From Brevibacterium sp. p3-SID960 (lineage in GTDB: Bacteria > Actinomycetota > Actinomycetes > Actinomycetales > Brevibacteriaceae): a stretch of DNA of 64,000 nucleotides. Under the pieces are notes generated by a model. It worked only from the letters and a program-made list of their open reading frames with translations. It was not told the DNA's origin and did no database searches. Where the stretch lies: positions 1 to 64,000 of the forward strand of contig NZ_JALXKS010000011.1 in NCBI RefSeq assembly GCF_025144725.1. The letters run 5' to 3'. The position numbers and the translations under genes were made by a program. Of the stretch, positions 35,668-45,097 are shown one piece after another; position 1 is the stretch's first letter; each line of letters begins with the position of its first letter.

Positions 35668-35762
35668 TGGCGGAGGCGGACGGGAATCGAACCCGCCAGA
35701 CCGAGATGCTCGGTCTCACCGGTTTTGAAGACCGGGGGGCCCACCAGGACCCGGACGCCTCC
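35668..35762 (-). tRNA. selC: tRNA-Sec (anticodon UCA)
   Basis: A 95-base selenocysteine tRNA with encoded CCA. The GGAGGCG end pairs with CGCCTCC. The anticodon stem CCGGT/ACCGG encloses CTTCAAA, which presents UCA (complement of 35726-35728). The long variable arm AGACCGAG-CAT-CTCGGTCT and the T-arm with GGTTCGATTCC are present. The size and extra arm fit bacterial tRNA-Sec, not a suppressor. It lies between selA and selD, divergent from selD. Confidence 0.96.
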
Positions 35763-35783
35763 GCGCTCCAACCTACCACCGCC

Positions 35784-35789
35784 TATACT
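35784..35789 (+). promoter_or_regulatory. -10 box of the selD promoter
   Basis: TATACT lies seven bases before the selD ATG (35797). The transcript is probably leaderless or nearly so. It sits within 35 bases of the tRNA-Sec 5' end, so both promoters share this gap. Confidence 0.5.
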
Positions 35790-35796
35790 TGCGTCC

Positions 35797-36846
35797 ATGG
35801 CAGAGATGGTTGCACACACGTCCTCACCTCGACTGACATCGCTGGCCGCCGGCGGCGGCTGTGCGTGCAAGATCCCGCCCGGCGAGCTCGAAGATGCACT
35901 CGCAGCGCTGACCGGCCAGACCGGCCCTGATGTGCTCGTCGGCCTCGACGACGGCGATGATGCCGCGGCCGTGCAGGTCCGCGGGGATCTGGCGGTGCTC
36001 TCAACAGCTGATTTCTTCACCCCGGTCGTCGACTCCGCCTACGACTGGGGGCGGATCGCCGCGGCGAATGCGCTCTCGGACATCTACGCGATGGGCGGGG
36101 TGCCTGTCGTGGCGATCAACCTCATCGGCTGGCCGCGCGAGGTGCTGCCGATGGAGCTCATGAGCGAGGTGCTCGCCGGCGGGGTCGCGGTCGCCGGGGA
36201 GGTCGGCTGCCCGGTCATCGGCGGGCATTCGATCACCGCACCCGAACCGATCTACGGAATGGCCGTCACCGGGACCGCAGAACCGTCCCGGCTGCTGCGC
36301 AATGACGCCGCCGAGGCGGGGCTGCCGATCACGTTGACGAAACCGCTGGGCGTGGGAGTGCTGAACAATCGGCACAAGGCCACCGGCGAGGTGTTCGATG
36401 AGGCGATCGAGACGATGACGACACTCAATGCCGCCGCCTCGGCTGCCGCGCTCGAGGCCGGGGTCACTGCCGCGACCGATGTCACCGGGTTCGGGCTGCT
36501 CGGGCATCTGCACAAGATGTGCCGGGCTTCCGGCATCGGGGCGGAGATCAACATGTCCGCCGTGCCGGTGCTCGATGCTGCTGCGCGCAGTCTGGCCGAG
36601 GGGTTTGTGCCCGGTGGGACGAGGCGCAATCTCGACTGGGTGCGCTCGGAGCTCGACGGCTCCCCTGCTGCCGACGGTTCCCGTTCGGTCGGCACACTCG
36701 AGGTGGGTGCCGGGGTGAGCGAGGAGGACGTGCTCATGCTCGCCGATGCGCAGACCTCCGGTGGGCTGCTCGTCGTCGGTGAGCTGCCCGGCCACCCGGT
36801 CATCGGCGTCACCCGCGCCGAGCCTGGCATCAGCATCCGGCGGTAG
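35797..36846 (+). CDS. selD: Selenide, water dikinase (selenophosphate synthetase)
   Basis: A 349-residue enzyme that makes selenophosphate from selenide and ATP. The catalytic segment is GGGCACKIPPGEL, with Cys22/Cys24 and Lys25 matching the Cys-x-Cys-Lys of E. coli SelD. The catalytic site is Cys, not Sec. VQVRGDLAVLSTADFFTPVV and NALSDIYAMGG follow. ATG 35797 is chosen because the frame extending to 35725 would begin inside the tRNA gene. It is divergent from tRNA-Sec and selA. Confidence 0.95.
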   Translation: MAEMVAHTSSPRLTSLAAGGGCACKIPPGELEDALAALTGQTGPDVLVGLDDGDDAAAVQVRGDLAVLSTADFFTPVVDSAYDWGRIAAANALSDIYAMGGVPVVAINLIGWPREVLPMELMSEVLAGGVAVAGEVGCPVIGGHSITAPEPIYGMAVTGTAEPSRLLRNDAAEAGLPITLTKPLGVGVLNNRHKATGEVFDEAIETMTTLNAAASAAALEAGVTAATDVTGFGLLGHLHKMCRASGIGAEINMSAVPVLDAAARSLAEGFVPGGTRRNLDWVRSELDGSPAADGSRSVGTLEVGAGVSEEDVLMLADAQTSGGLLVVGELPGHPVIGVTRAEPGISIRR

Positions 36847-36898
36847 TGCGCACAGCCTGAGTGCCGCTGGAGCCCGAGCGCATCAGAGGTGTCGGCGA

Positions 36899-36904
36899 TA
36901 GGTT
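36899..36904 (+). promoter_or_regulatory. -10 box of a leaderless promoter (recQ)
   Basis: TAGGTT, six bases, then GTG 36911. No ribosome-binding site is visible. Confidence 0.5.
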
Positions 36905-36910
36905 GGACAG

Positions 36911-38803
36911 GTGAGCGAATCAGACACCCGTACCAGCCGATCCGCCAGTACCCGCAGCGCGCAGGAGATCCTCGAAGGGGTCTTCGGCTTTGACGCCTTC
37001 CGTGGGGATCAGGCCGAGATCGTCGAGCATGTCAGCGCCGGCGGCGATGCGGTCGTGCTCATGCCCACCGGTGGTGGGAAGTCGCTGTGCTACCAGGTGC
37101 CGGCTCTTGTGCGCGACGGCACCGGGGTGGTGATCTCACCGCTCATCGCGCTCATGGAGGATCAGGTCGCAGCGCTGCGCGCCAACGGCGTCCAGGCGGC
37201 CTTTCTCAACTCGACGCTGAGCTGGGAGGATGTCCAGCAGGTCGAGGCGGCGCTGCTCGCCGGTGAACTCGACCTGCTCTATCTGGCACCTGAGCGTCTC
37301 GTCCAGGAGCGCACGCTGGCCGTGCTGGAGCGCGCGCGCATCTCGCTGTTCGCCATCGATGAGGCGCACTGCGTCTCTCAGTGGGGCCACGATTTCCGCA
37401 CCGACTATCTGGGCTTGGCGGTGCTGGCAGACCGGTTCCCCGGGGTTCCGCGCATCGCGCTGACGGCCACCGCGACGCAGGCCACGCACGCTGAGCTGAC
37501 CGAGCGCCTCAAATTCGACGGTGCCCGGCATTTCGTTGCGAGCTTCGACCGGCCCAACATCCAGTACCGCATCGAACCGAAATCCCGGGCGCGTCAACAG
37601 CTGCTGCAGTTTCTGCGCACCGAGCATGCCGGGGATGCCGGGATCGTCTACTGCCTCTCCCGCCGCGGCGTCGAGCAGACAGCGGAGTTCCTGCGCGGCG
37701 AGGGCTTGGCCGCACTGCCCTATCATGCGGGTCTGAGCGAGGTGGAGCGGGCGGAGAATCAGCGCCGGTTCCTCCGCGAGGAGGGCATCATCATGGTCGC
37801 CACGATCGCCTTCGGGATGGGGATCGACAAACCCGATGTGCGCTTCGTCGCCCATCTCGACCTGCCGAAGTCTGTGGAGGGCTACTACCAGGAGACGGGA
37901 CGGGCCGGTCGTGACGGGCTGCCGTCGACGGCGTGGATGGCCTATGGTCTCGGCGATGTCGTGCAGCTGGGCAGGATGATCGACCAGTCGGAGGGTTCGG
38001 CGGCGCACCGCCGGCGCCAGCGCGAGCACCTTGAGGCGATGCTCGCCTTATGTGAGACGGTCGAATGCCGCAGGGTGCAGATTCTGCGCTACTTCGGCCA
38101 AGACGCGGGGCCCTGCGGCAACTGTGATACGTGTCTGCAGCCGCCCCGCACCTGGGATGCGACAGTGCCGGTGCAGAAGCTCATGTCAGCGGTGATCCGC
38201 CTCGACCGCCAGCGCGGGGAGCGCTTTGGGGCCGGTCAGATCATCGATGTGCTGCGCGGACGGGTCAGTGACCGTTCGTCTGCTTCACGGCATGAGGAGC
38301 TGACCGTGTGGGGCATAGGCGCCGAACTCTCCCCGTCGGTCTGGCGTTCGATCGTCCGCCAGCTGCTGGCCCGCGGGCTGCTGCAGGCCATCGGCGAATA
38401 CGGGGTGCTTGTCGTCCCCGAGCAGGCCGGACCGGTGCTGCGCGGGGAGGAGTCTGTGCTGTTGCGCGAGGATGTGCAGGGTCCCGGCGGCCGGACTCCT
38501 CGGTCGGGCGACGGCGCATCTGGTGGGCCCGGTCGTAGCCGGCACAGCCGAAGCGCTGCAGCAGAGCTGACCCGTGCTGATGCCGAGCTGTTCGAAACCC
38601 TGCGCTCCTGGCGCACCCGGGAAGCGTCGAGCCAGGGGGTGCCGCCCTATGTGGTGTTCTCCGATGCGACCCTGGTGGGAATCGTACGCGCCCGGCCCAC
38701 CGACTCAGCCGCCCTCAGCGAGGTCAGCGGCGTGGGTGCGACGAAACTCGACCGCTACGGTGACGCCGTCCTCCGGATCGTCGCCGAGGCGGCAGCTGAT
38801 TGA
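36911..38803 (+). CDS. recQ: ATP-dependent DNA helicase RecQ
   Basis: A 630-residue 3'-5' DNA helicase. The Walker A motif MPTGGGKS spans about 51-58 and the DEAH box with CVSQWGHDF starts at 150. The helicase C-terminal lobe has the [13 protein letters not shown] and [18 protein letters not shown] motifs. A zinc-binding CETVECRR...CGNCDTC lies near 380-410, followed by a winged-helix RQC region. A Gly/Ser/Arg-rich linker precedes a C-terminal HRDC domain ([20 protein letters not shown]). GTG start with a TANNNT box six bases upstream. It stands alone between selD and the convergent formate dehydrogenase operon; no functional link is evident. Confidence 0.95.
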   Translation: MSESDTRTSRSASTRSAQEILEGVFGFDAFRGDQAEIVEHVSAGGDAVVLMPTGGGKSLCYQVPALVRDGTGVVISPLIALMEDQVAALRANGVQAAFLNSTLSWEDVQQVEAALLAGELDLLYLAPERLVQERTLAVLERARISLFAIDEAHCVSQWGHDFRTDYLGLAVLADRFPGVPRIALTATATQATHAELTERLKFDGARHFVASFDRPNIQYRIEPKSRARQQLLQFLRTEHAGDAGIVYCLSRRGVEQTAEFLRGEGLAALPYHAGLSEVERAENQRRFLREEGIIMVATIAFGMGIDKPDVRFVAHLDLPKSVEGYYQETGRAGRDGLPSTAWMAYGLGDVVQLGRMIDQSEGSAAHRRRQREHLEAMLALCETVECRRVQILRYFGQDAGPCGNCDTCLQPPRTWDATVPVQKLMSAVIRLDRQRGERFGAGQIIDVLRGRVSDRSSASRHEELTVWGIGAELSPSVWRSIVRQLLARGLLQAIGEYGVLVVPEQAGPVLRGEESVLLREDVQGPGGRTPRSGDGASGGPGRSRHSRSAAAELTRADAELFETLRSWRTREASSQGVPPYVVFSDATLVGIVRARPTDSAALSEVSGVGATKLDRYGDAVLRIVAEAAAD

Positions 38804-38910
38804 GCTGCCCGGTCTGCCAGGTGCCGTCAGCACAGCCCCCGGGTGCCGGCGGCTCCGAAGGTGACGATGGCAACCGCGCCTTCCAGCTGCCCCACGGATC
38901 GGCAGCCGGT

Positions 38911-40056
38911 TCACCCGGCCGTCGTGATCGAGTCGTCGGTGATGCCGGCCGCCTGCCGGGCAGCGAGCCGGTCCCTCTGCGGTTCGATGACGTGCTTGGG
39001 GTCCTTCGTCGACTCCAGACCGGCTTCCAGGACGCCGAACCGGGTCAAAGCGGAGGCGGCCAGCAGCGCAGTTCCCGAGGCGGCGGCGACGAGCCGGTTG
39101 CCGGCGAACAGCGTGCCGATGCCGCCGGCGATCGCCAGGCGCTCAGCCCATGTGAGCTTGGCACCCGGCTTGCCGGTCTCCAGCGGCTCTGCTTCGGCCG
39201 GGTGCATGTGGTCCTTCATGACGTGCATGGCGACGACATCGCCGACCACGCCGAGGGCCGCGAGCGCCCGTGCTGGGGCGGTCTGAGCAGCGGGGGTCGT
39301 CACCATCGCAGCGCCGCCGGCAGCAAGACTGGCCGAGGAGACGAACACATACGGCAGGTGCTTGCGGGCTCCATGCCAGGTCGGCACGGCGGTGTCGGAG
39401 AGCAGCACGGCGGTGTAGGCGGCCAGGGGTGCCGCGAGCACCGCGGCTGCCAGCCCGGACGGCCCTTCAACTCCCCGCAGCACCGGACGCAGCGGGCCCA
39501 GCGGCAGCTTCTCACCGGTGAGGCGGTCGATCTCAGAGGCTGCGGCGACTCCCATCGGCGTGGAGAAGCCGGCGAGGATCCAGGAGCCGAGGCTCATCGG
39601 GGAGGTGACTTTGACGGTGCGCATCATGTTGAGGAACCGTTCGGGCCGGCCGAGGTCCATGATGAGGGCGACCGCGCCAGCGCTGACAGCTCCGAGGGCC
39701 GTCAGCCGCGTATTGCGGCGCAGCAGCTCCCGGCCGGTCAGCTGCGCGCCGAGAGCCAGCAGCCCGGAACCGCCGGCGAGCCCGCCGAGGAACAGGTAGG
39801 TCGAGATCTCATGCCCCCACGGCGGGGCCTTGACGATGGGCCGGCCGTAATACGAGGTGAACTGCGCCTCGGCGACCATCGGCATCTCCCGCGAGCCATC
39901 CGCCCCACCGCCTCGACGGCGGCCACCGGGACCAGCACCTGGCGGGCGATCACGTCTCTGGGTGCGGCCGTCGCTGCGGGAGCGGCGGAACAGGTCACGC
40001 TTGCGCCTCCGCGGCGGCTCAGGCGGGCGGTAGGAGTCGAATTCGCTGGTTGTCAC
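38911..40056 (-). CDS. NrfD/PsrC-type membrane subunit of formate dehydrogenase
   Basis: A 381-residue membrane protein of the NrfD/PsrC (DMSO reductase anchor) type with about eight to nine helices. WGHEISTYLFLGGLAGGSG and MDLGRPERFLNMMRTVKVTS are the family hallmarks. A 65-residue Arg/Gly-rich tail precedes the first helix and is likely cytoplasmic. It follows the Fe-S subunit by 10 bases and should anchor the enzyme and pass electrons to the quinone pool. It replaces the cytochrome b subunit used by E. coli FDH-N. Confidence 0.88.
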   Translation of the reverse strand: MTTSEFDSYRPPEPPRRRKRDLFRRSRSDGRTQRRDRPPGAGPGGRRRGGGADGSREMPMVAEAQFTSYYGRPIVKAPPWGHEISTYLFLGGLAGGSGLLALGAQLTGRELLRRNTRLTALGAVSAGAVALIMDLGRPERFLNMMRTVKVTSPMSLGSWILAGFSTPMGVAAASEIDRLTGEKLPLGPLRPVLRGVEGPSGLAAAVLAAPLAAYTAVLLSDTAVPTWHGARKHLPYVFVSSASLAAGGAAMVTTPAAQTAPARALAALGVVGDVVAMHVMKDHMHPAEAEPLETGKPGAKLTWAERLAIAGGIGTLFAGNRLVAAASGTALLAASALTRFGVLEAGLESTKDPKHVIEPQRDRLAARQAAGITDDSITTAG

Positions 40057-40066
40057 GCGCTCTGCC

Positions 40067-41194
40067 TCACTTCCGGCCGCCGAGGAATGCGAACGCGGTC
40101 GCCGCGATCATCCCGGCGGCGGCGATGCCGGCGGTGGCGAACATCTGCGGCAGGTCCTTCGTCGCCACGCGCGGGTCCGGCGGCAGGCCGTAGACCTCGG
40201 GTTCGTCAAGCAGCAGGAACACCGAGCCGGTGCCGCCGACGCCGTCGTTGGGGTTGGCGCCGTAGAGGCGGGCTTCGGTCATGCCCTGCGCGTGGAGGTC
40301 GCGGACGCGCTGTTCGGCAGTGGCGACCATGTCGGCGCGGTCGCCGAATTTGATCGAGGTCGTCGGGCAGGTCTTCGCGCACGCTGGCTGGTCGCCGGCG
40401 ACGAGGCGGTCGTAGCACAGGGTGCATTTGTTCGCCGTGCCCGGGTGCGGCACGTCCTGTTCGATCGGCGTGCCGGCGGCGGGGCTTTCGCGTTCGGTCG
40501 GGGGGTTGATGGTGCCGTCGTCGCGGCGTTCGATGACGCCGAACGGGCAGCCGGCCACACATGTGCCGCAGCCGTTGCACACATCTGCCTGGACGACGAC
40601 GGTGCCGAACTCGGTGCGGAACAGCGCGCCGGTCGGGCACACGTCGAGGCAGCCGGCGTGCGTGCAGTGCTTGCACACGTCTGAGGCCATGAGCCACCGG
40701 AACTCCGGGGTGTCCGGCGGGGTGAGGTCAGTGTCCCCGATCGTCTCAGCGGCGGCGAGCGCATCGACCTGCCGACCGCCGGCCGGCCCACTGGCAGCCG
40801 GCCCACCGGGGGTGGGGGTGTCGTTGCCACGGGTGCGCACGGTCGGCATGCCGAGGTTGACGAGCCTGCGGCCGGATTCGCGGGCGGCGGCGATCTGTTC
40901 GGCGTCCTGTTCGATGAAGGCGACGTGGCGCCACGTGTTCGCCCCGAGCCCGCCGGTGTTGTCGTAGGAGGAGCCAAGGAGTTCGAGGTTGCCGTCAGCG
41001 GGGTTGCGGTTCCATTCCTTGCATGCGACTTCGCAGGCCTTGCAGCCGATGCAGATCGAGGTGTCGGTGAAGAAGCCCTTGCGTTCGTGGGTGTGCTCCC
41101 ACCCGGTGGCGACGGCCGGGTCGGCGGTGTCGCTCGGAGCACTGGTCGCAGCGTTGTGATGCTGCTCGGCCGGTGCCGTCATCGGTGCGCTCAT
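40067..41194 (-). CDS. fdhB: Formate dehydrogenase iron-sulfur subunit
   Basis: A 375-residue electron-transfer subunit with four cysteine groups for four 4Fe-4S clusters: CIGCKACEVACKEWN, CKHCTHAGCLDVCPTG, CNGCGTCVAGCPFG and CTLCYDRL...CAKTCPT. A single hydrophobic helix at the C-terminus (ATAGIAAAGMIAATAFAFLG) fits membrane attachment, as in FDH-N beta subunits. A Pro/Gly-rich insertion (GNDTPTPGGPAASGPAGG) lies after the first cluster. Its ATG overlaps the fdhA stop by four bases. Confidence 0.92.
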   Translation of the reverse strand: MSAPMTAPAEQHHNAATSAPSDTADPAVATGWEHTHERKGFFTDTSICIGCKACEVACKEWNRNPADGNLELLGSSYDNTGGLGANTWRHVAFIEQDAEQIAAARESGRRLVNLGMPTVRTRGNDTPTPGGPAASGPAGGRQVDALAAAETIGDTDLTPPDTPEFRWLMASDVCKHCTHAGCLDVCPTGALFRTEFGTVVVQADVCNGCGTCVAGCPFGVIERRDDGTINPPTERESPAAGTPIEQDVPHPGTANKCTLCYDRLVAGDQPACAKTCPTTSIKFGDRADMVATAEQRVRDLHAQGMTEARLYGANPNDGVGGTGSVFLLLDEPEVYGLPPDPRVATKDLPQMFATAGIAAAGMIAATAFAFLGGRK

Positions 41195-44100
41195 GACGAG
41201 CCCTCCTCCTTCTCAGGTTCGTGGAAGCTGTCTGCGGCATCGGCGCCGCCTCCGTCTTCATGGGTGTAGACACCCTGCTGGGCTTCCGGCGGAGTATCCC
41301 ACGGGTCCCCGGGCCGGTCGTCCTGGTGTGCCTTGTCGGTCACGCGGCCTGCGGCGTCGATGAGGCCGGCGCGGCGCCGGTAGTCGTCGACGAGCTCTTC
41401 AAGCTCGGGGCCGCGTGGGCGCCGGCCGGGGATGATGTCACAGGCACCAGTCTTCGAATCCTGGATGAGGACGTTGGGGTCGAGTGTGATGCCGAGCAGA
41501 TCGTTGACGGCGTCGCCGACGATGTGCGCCTGGGCGCCGACACCCCAGTGATACGGCAGCCCGATCTGGTGGACAGTGCGCTGGCTTCCGGCTGCTGCAC
41601 TGCCGACGCTTATCGGAGTCACTCGCTCGGTGACGAGCAGCCGGACTTCGATCGCAGCGCGCGGGGAGATGATCGTCGCCCAGCCATAGGGTTCAAGCCC
41701 GCGTTCGGCAGCCAGTTCCGGGGACACCTCGGCGAACAGCTCGGGCTGCAGCTCTGAGAGATAGGGCAGCCACCGGCTCATACCGCCGGCGGTGTGGTGT
41801 TCGGTGAGCCGATAGGTGGTGAAGATGACGGGGTAGACGCCTGCGCCTGCCTGCCCCGGCAGCGGAGCCATGAGGTTGTCCCTGCGGTCGAACATCACTT
41901 GGGCCGGGCTGTGCTGCTGGGCGTAGAGCGGATTGGGCACCGGGGATTCCTGCGCCTCGTAATGGGTTGGTAACGGCCCGTCGACGACTCCGGTCGGCGC
42001 GTAGAGCCAGCCCTTGCCGTCGGGCTGCATGACGAAGGCGTCAGCGCCGGTCAGTGCCCCCGGCCCGCCCTGAGCCCGTTCGGGTACGGCATCAGGCGCC
42101 CGGTCGGCTGGGAAGTCGGGGACATCCTGGCCCGTCCAGCGACCGGTCTCCTCATCCCACCACACGAGCTTCTTGCGTTCACTCCACGGCTTGCCCTGCG
42201 CATCGGCAGAAGCGCGGTTGTACAGGATCCGCCGGTTGGCCGGCCACGCCCACGCCCAGTCGGCGGCGATCTCGTCCTGTGCACTGCCGGGCACACGCTT
42301 GTTGGCGTGGTTGATGCCATCAGCGTAGATGCCGGTGTAGATCCAGCAGCCACCGGCGGTCGAACCGTCGGCCTGCATCTCCAGGTAGGAGCTCAGCGGC
42401 GTACCTGCCTCCGGGCCCGAGGTATGGAAGCCGTTGATCTCGGCGAGGACCGCCTCGGCAGACGGGTCGCCGTGCTCATCGACCGGGTAGTCCCAGGTCA
42501 GGTCGAGCAGCGGCCGGTCGCGCGGGTCAGTGGAGTCGGCGAGTTTCTCGCGCAGCCGGCAGCCGAGTTCGTAGAAGAACTGCAGTTCGCTCTGCGCGTC
42601 CCCGGGCGGGTGGACGGCCTGTTCGCGCCACTGCACGAGCCGCTGCGTCTGGGTGAAGGTTCCGGACTTCTCGGTGTGGTTGGCAGCCGGGAGGAAGAAC
42701 ACCTCGGTGTCGATGTCCTCGGTCTTGAGCTCACCGGAGGCGATCTCCGGCCCGTCCTTCCACCAGGTCGCCGATTCGATGAGCTGGAAGTCGCGCACGA
42801 CGAGCCATTTGAGGTGCGACATGCCCAGCCGCTGCATGCGGCCGTTGGCTGAGCCGACGGCCGGGTTCTGGCCGAGGATGAAGTAGCCGTCGACCTCATC
42901 TTTCAGCATGCTCATGACGGTCTGGTAGGTGCCGTGGGCGCCGGTGAGGCGGGGCAGGTAGTCGTAGGCGAAGTCGTTGTCCGCCGTCGCGGCTTCACCC
43001 CACCAGGCCTTGAGCAGGCTGATCATGTAGGTATCAGCGTTGGCCCAGTAGCTCTTCTGCTCCTTCGAGCCGATCGCCGCCAGGTAGTCCTCAAGGGTGT
43101 CGTGGGTGCCGGCTTTGGGCATCGGCAGGTAGCCGGGCAGCAGGTTGAACAGGGTCGGGATGTCGGTCGAGCCCTGGATGGAGGCGTGCCCGCGCAGCGC
43201 CATGATGCCTGAGCCTGGCCGGCCGACGTTGCCGAGCAGCAGCTGCAGCGCAGCGGCGGTGCGGATGTACTGCGCGCCCTGGGAGTGCTGGGTCCAGCCG
43301 ACGGCGTAGGCGAAGCAGGTGGTGCGCTCTCGTCCGGAGTTCTGCGTGATGGCATCGGCGAGGTAAGCGAAGTCCTCTGCTGAGATGCCGCAGACCTCTT
43401 CGACCATTTCCGGGGTGTAGCGGGAGTAGTGGCGTTTGAGCACCTGGAAGACGCATCGCGGGTCCTGCAGGGTCGGGTCCTGTTCGGCCGGTTGGCTCGG
43501 CGGCACGCCACGGCGTGACCTGTCGACATCGGCATATGCCCAGGTCTGGGTGTCGTACGTGCCGGTGTCCGGGTCGTAGCCGGAGAACAGTCCGTCGAGG
43601 TCCTCGGTGTCGGCGAAGTCGTCGCCGAGGATGGTGGAGGCGTTGGTGAACGTCCGGACGTATTCGTCGAAGTACAGGTCGTTTTCCAGCACATGCCGAA
43701 TGAGCCCGCCGAGCAGCACGATGTCAGAGCCGACCCGGATCGGGACATGCTTGTCTGCGACTGCCGTGGTGCGTGTGAAACGAGGGTCGACATGGATGAC
43801 CTTCGCGCCGCGGGCCTTGGCCTCAGTGACCCACTGGAACCCGACGGGATGGCACTCGGCCATGTTCGAACCCTGGATGACGATGCAGTCGGCATTGGCC
43901 ATGTCCTGCAGGGACTGGGTCGCGCCGCCGCGTCCGAACGAAGCTCCCAGACCGGGAACTGTGGCGGAGTGTCATATGCGGGCCTGGTTCTCGATCTGGA
44001 TCGCCCCGGCTGCGGTGAACAGCTTCTTGATGAGGTAGTTCTCCTCATTGTCCAGAGTCGCCCCGCCCAGGGAGGCCACACCCATGGTGCGCCGCAGGTG

Positions 44101-44538
44101 CCGGCCTTCGGAGTCTTTGTCCTGCCAGTGGTTGCGGCGGGCTTCGAGGAACCTCTCGGCGATCATGTCGAGGGCGGTGTCGAGATCGAGTGTTGTCCAC
44201 TCCTTGGCCTTCGGGGCCCGGTAGAGGACTTCGGTGATGCGCCCGGAGGCGTTGACGAGCTGTTCGCTGGCCGATCCCTTGGGACACAGGCGGCCACGGG
44301 AGATCGGTGAGTCCGGATCGCCTTCGATCTGGATGACCTTGTTGTCTTTGGCGTAGATGAGCTGGCCGCAGCCCACCGCGCAGTAGGGGCATACGCTGCG
44401 CGCGACGGTATCGGCGTCTTCAGTGCGCGGACGCATGTCCTTCGTCTGCTGGGATGTCACAGCTGGACCGCGCCCGGTGGTGTCACCGGAGCGGAACTGC
44501 CGGAACACCGGCCAGTCGAGGAAGCTGATGCGCGCCAT
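41191..44538 (-). CDS. fdhA: Formate dehydrogenase catalytic subunit, selenoprotein (UGA = Sec)
   Basis: Read through one in-frame UGA (43974-43972) as selenocysteine 189, this is a 1115-residue molybdopterin/tungstopterin enzyme that oxidises formate. A 4Fe-4S site is formed by Cys50, Cys53, Cys57 and Cys85. The Sec context is ENQARI-U-HSATVPGLGASFGRGG, as in E. coli FdnG (ARV-U-HGPTVASL). Family sequence continues on both sides (NMAECHPVGFQWV), with no shift of frame. A SECIS-like hairpin follows the UGA, and selA, selB, selD and tRNA-Sec are nearby. TAGTCT lies six bases before ATG 44538, so the mRNA is likely leaderless. No clear twin-arginine signal is seen. Confidence 0.95.
43942..43974 (-). 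promoter_or_regulatory. SECIS-like recoding element with UGA-Sec codon
   Basis: After UGA (43974-43972) come 18 bases, then GGU. AGTTCCC (43960-43954) pairs with GGGAGCT (43948-43942) around the five-base loop GGTCT. The distance and the GGUCU loop match my recollection of the E. coli fdhF SECIS, where SelB contacts the loop. Confidence 0.85.
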
Positions 44539-44544
44539 GGCTTA

Positions 44545-44550
44545 AGACTA
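44545..44550 (-). promoter_or_regulatory. -10 box of a leaderless promoter (fdhA)
   Basis: Minus-strand TAGTCT, six bases, then ATG 44538. Confidence 0.5.
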
Positions 44551-44659
44551 CCATCGCCGTGCTGCCGCCGACAGCCTCACGCAGCTGCATCGTCTGAGGT
44601 CATGACGACGATTCAGTGTCTCGACGCGCCTATTGAGCGCAGCTGCCGGGTGGGGTTGA

Positions 44660-45097
44660 ATGAGCAGCATGAGTGACACGATCACTGTCGTCGGTGCGAT
44701 CTTCTCCCGCGGGGAGCAGATACTGGCCTGTCGGCGCGCGCCGCACAAGGCTGCGGCTGGCAAGTGGGAGTTTCCCGGCGGCAAGGTCGAAGACGGTGAG
44801 ACGCCGGCAGCTGCACTCGCCCGTGAACTGCGCGAAGAACTCAACGTCGAAGTCACCGTCGGTGAGCTGCTCGTCCGCGAGACGACCCCCGCCTCGGGCG
44901 CGGCCCACAGCATCGGCCCGGCGATCGACTTGGCCTGCTATTGGGTGACCGCCGCCGAGGTGCCGGTCGCCAGCGCTGATCATGACGCGCTTGTGTGGGT
45001 ACGTCGCGAGGAGCTCGACAGCCTTGACTGGGCGGCCCCTGATCTTCCGGCGGTTGCGCTGCTGCGCGGAGGTGCGAGCGCAGGTGCGCACCGATGA
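44660..45097 (+). CDS. Nudix hydrolase, MutT-like
   Basis: A 145-residue Nudix hydrolase. GGKVEDGETPAAALARE followed by LREELNV gives the full GX5EX7REUXEEXGU box, and FSRGEQILACRRAPHKAAAG is like MutT/8-oxo-dGTPases. It would cleave a nucleoside diphosphate derivative. ATG 44660 or ATG 44669 may be the start. The stop overlaps the ATG of the large helicase gene (ATGA, 45094-45097), so the two are expressed together. The pairing suggests the Nudix partner serves the helicase protein, for instance by handling a damaged or signalling nucleotide (inference). Confidence 0.85.
   Translation: MSSMSDTITVVGAIFSRGEQILACRRAPHKAAAGKWEFPGGKVEDGETPAAALARELREELNVEVTVGELLVRETTPASGAAHSIGPAIDLACYWVTAAEVPVASADHDALVWVRREELDSLDWAAPDLPAVALLRGGASAGAHR

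Noticed and set aside
43902..44538. fdhA as two genes or a frameshifted pseudogene
   Set aside because: Both halves are in the same frame, separated only by one UGA at the family's Sec position, with a SECIS-like hairpin and complete Sec machinery nearby.
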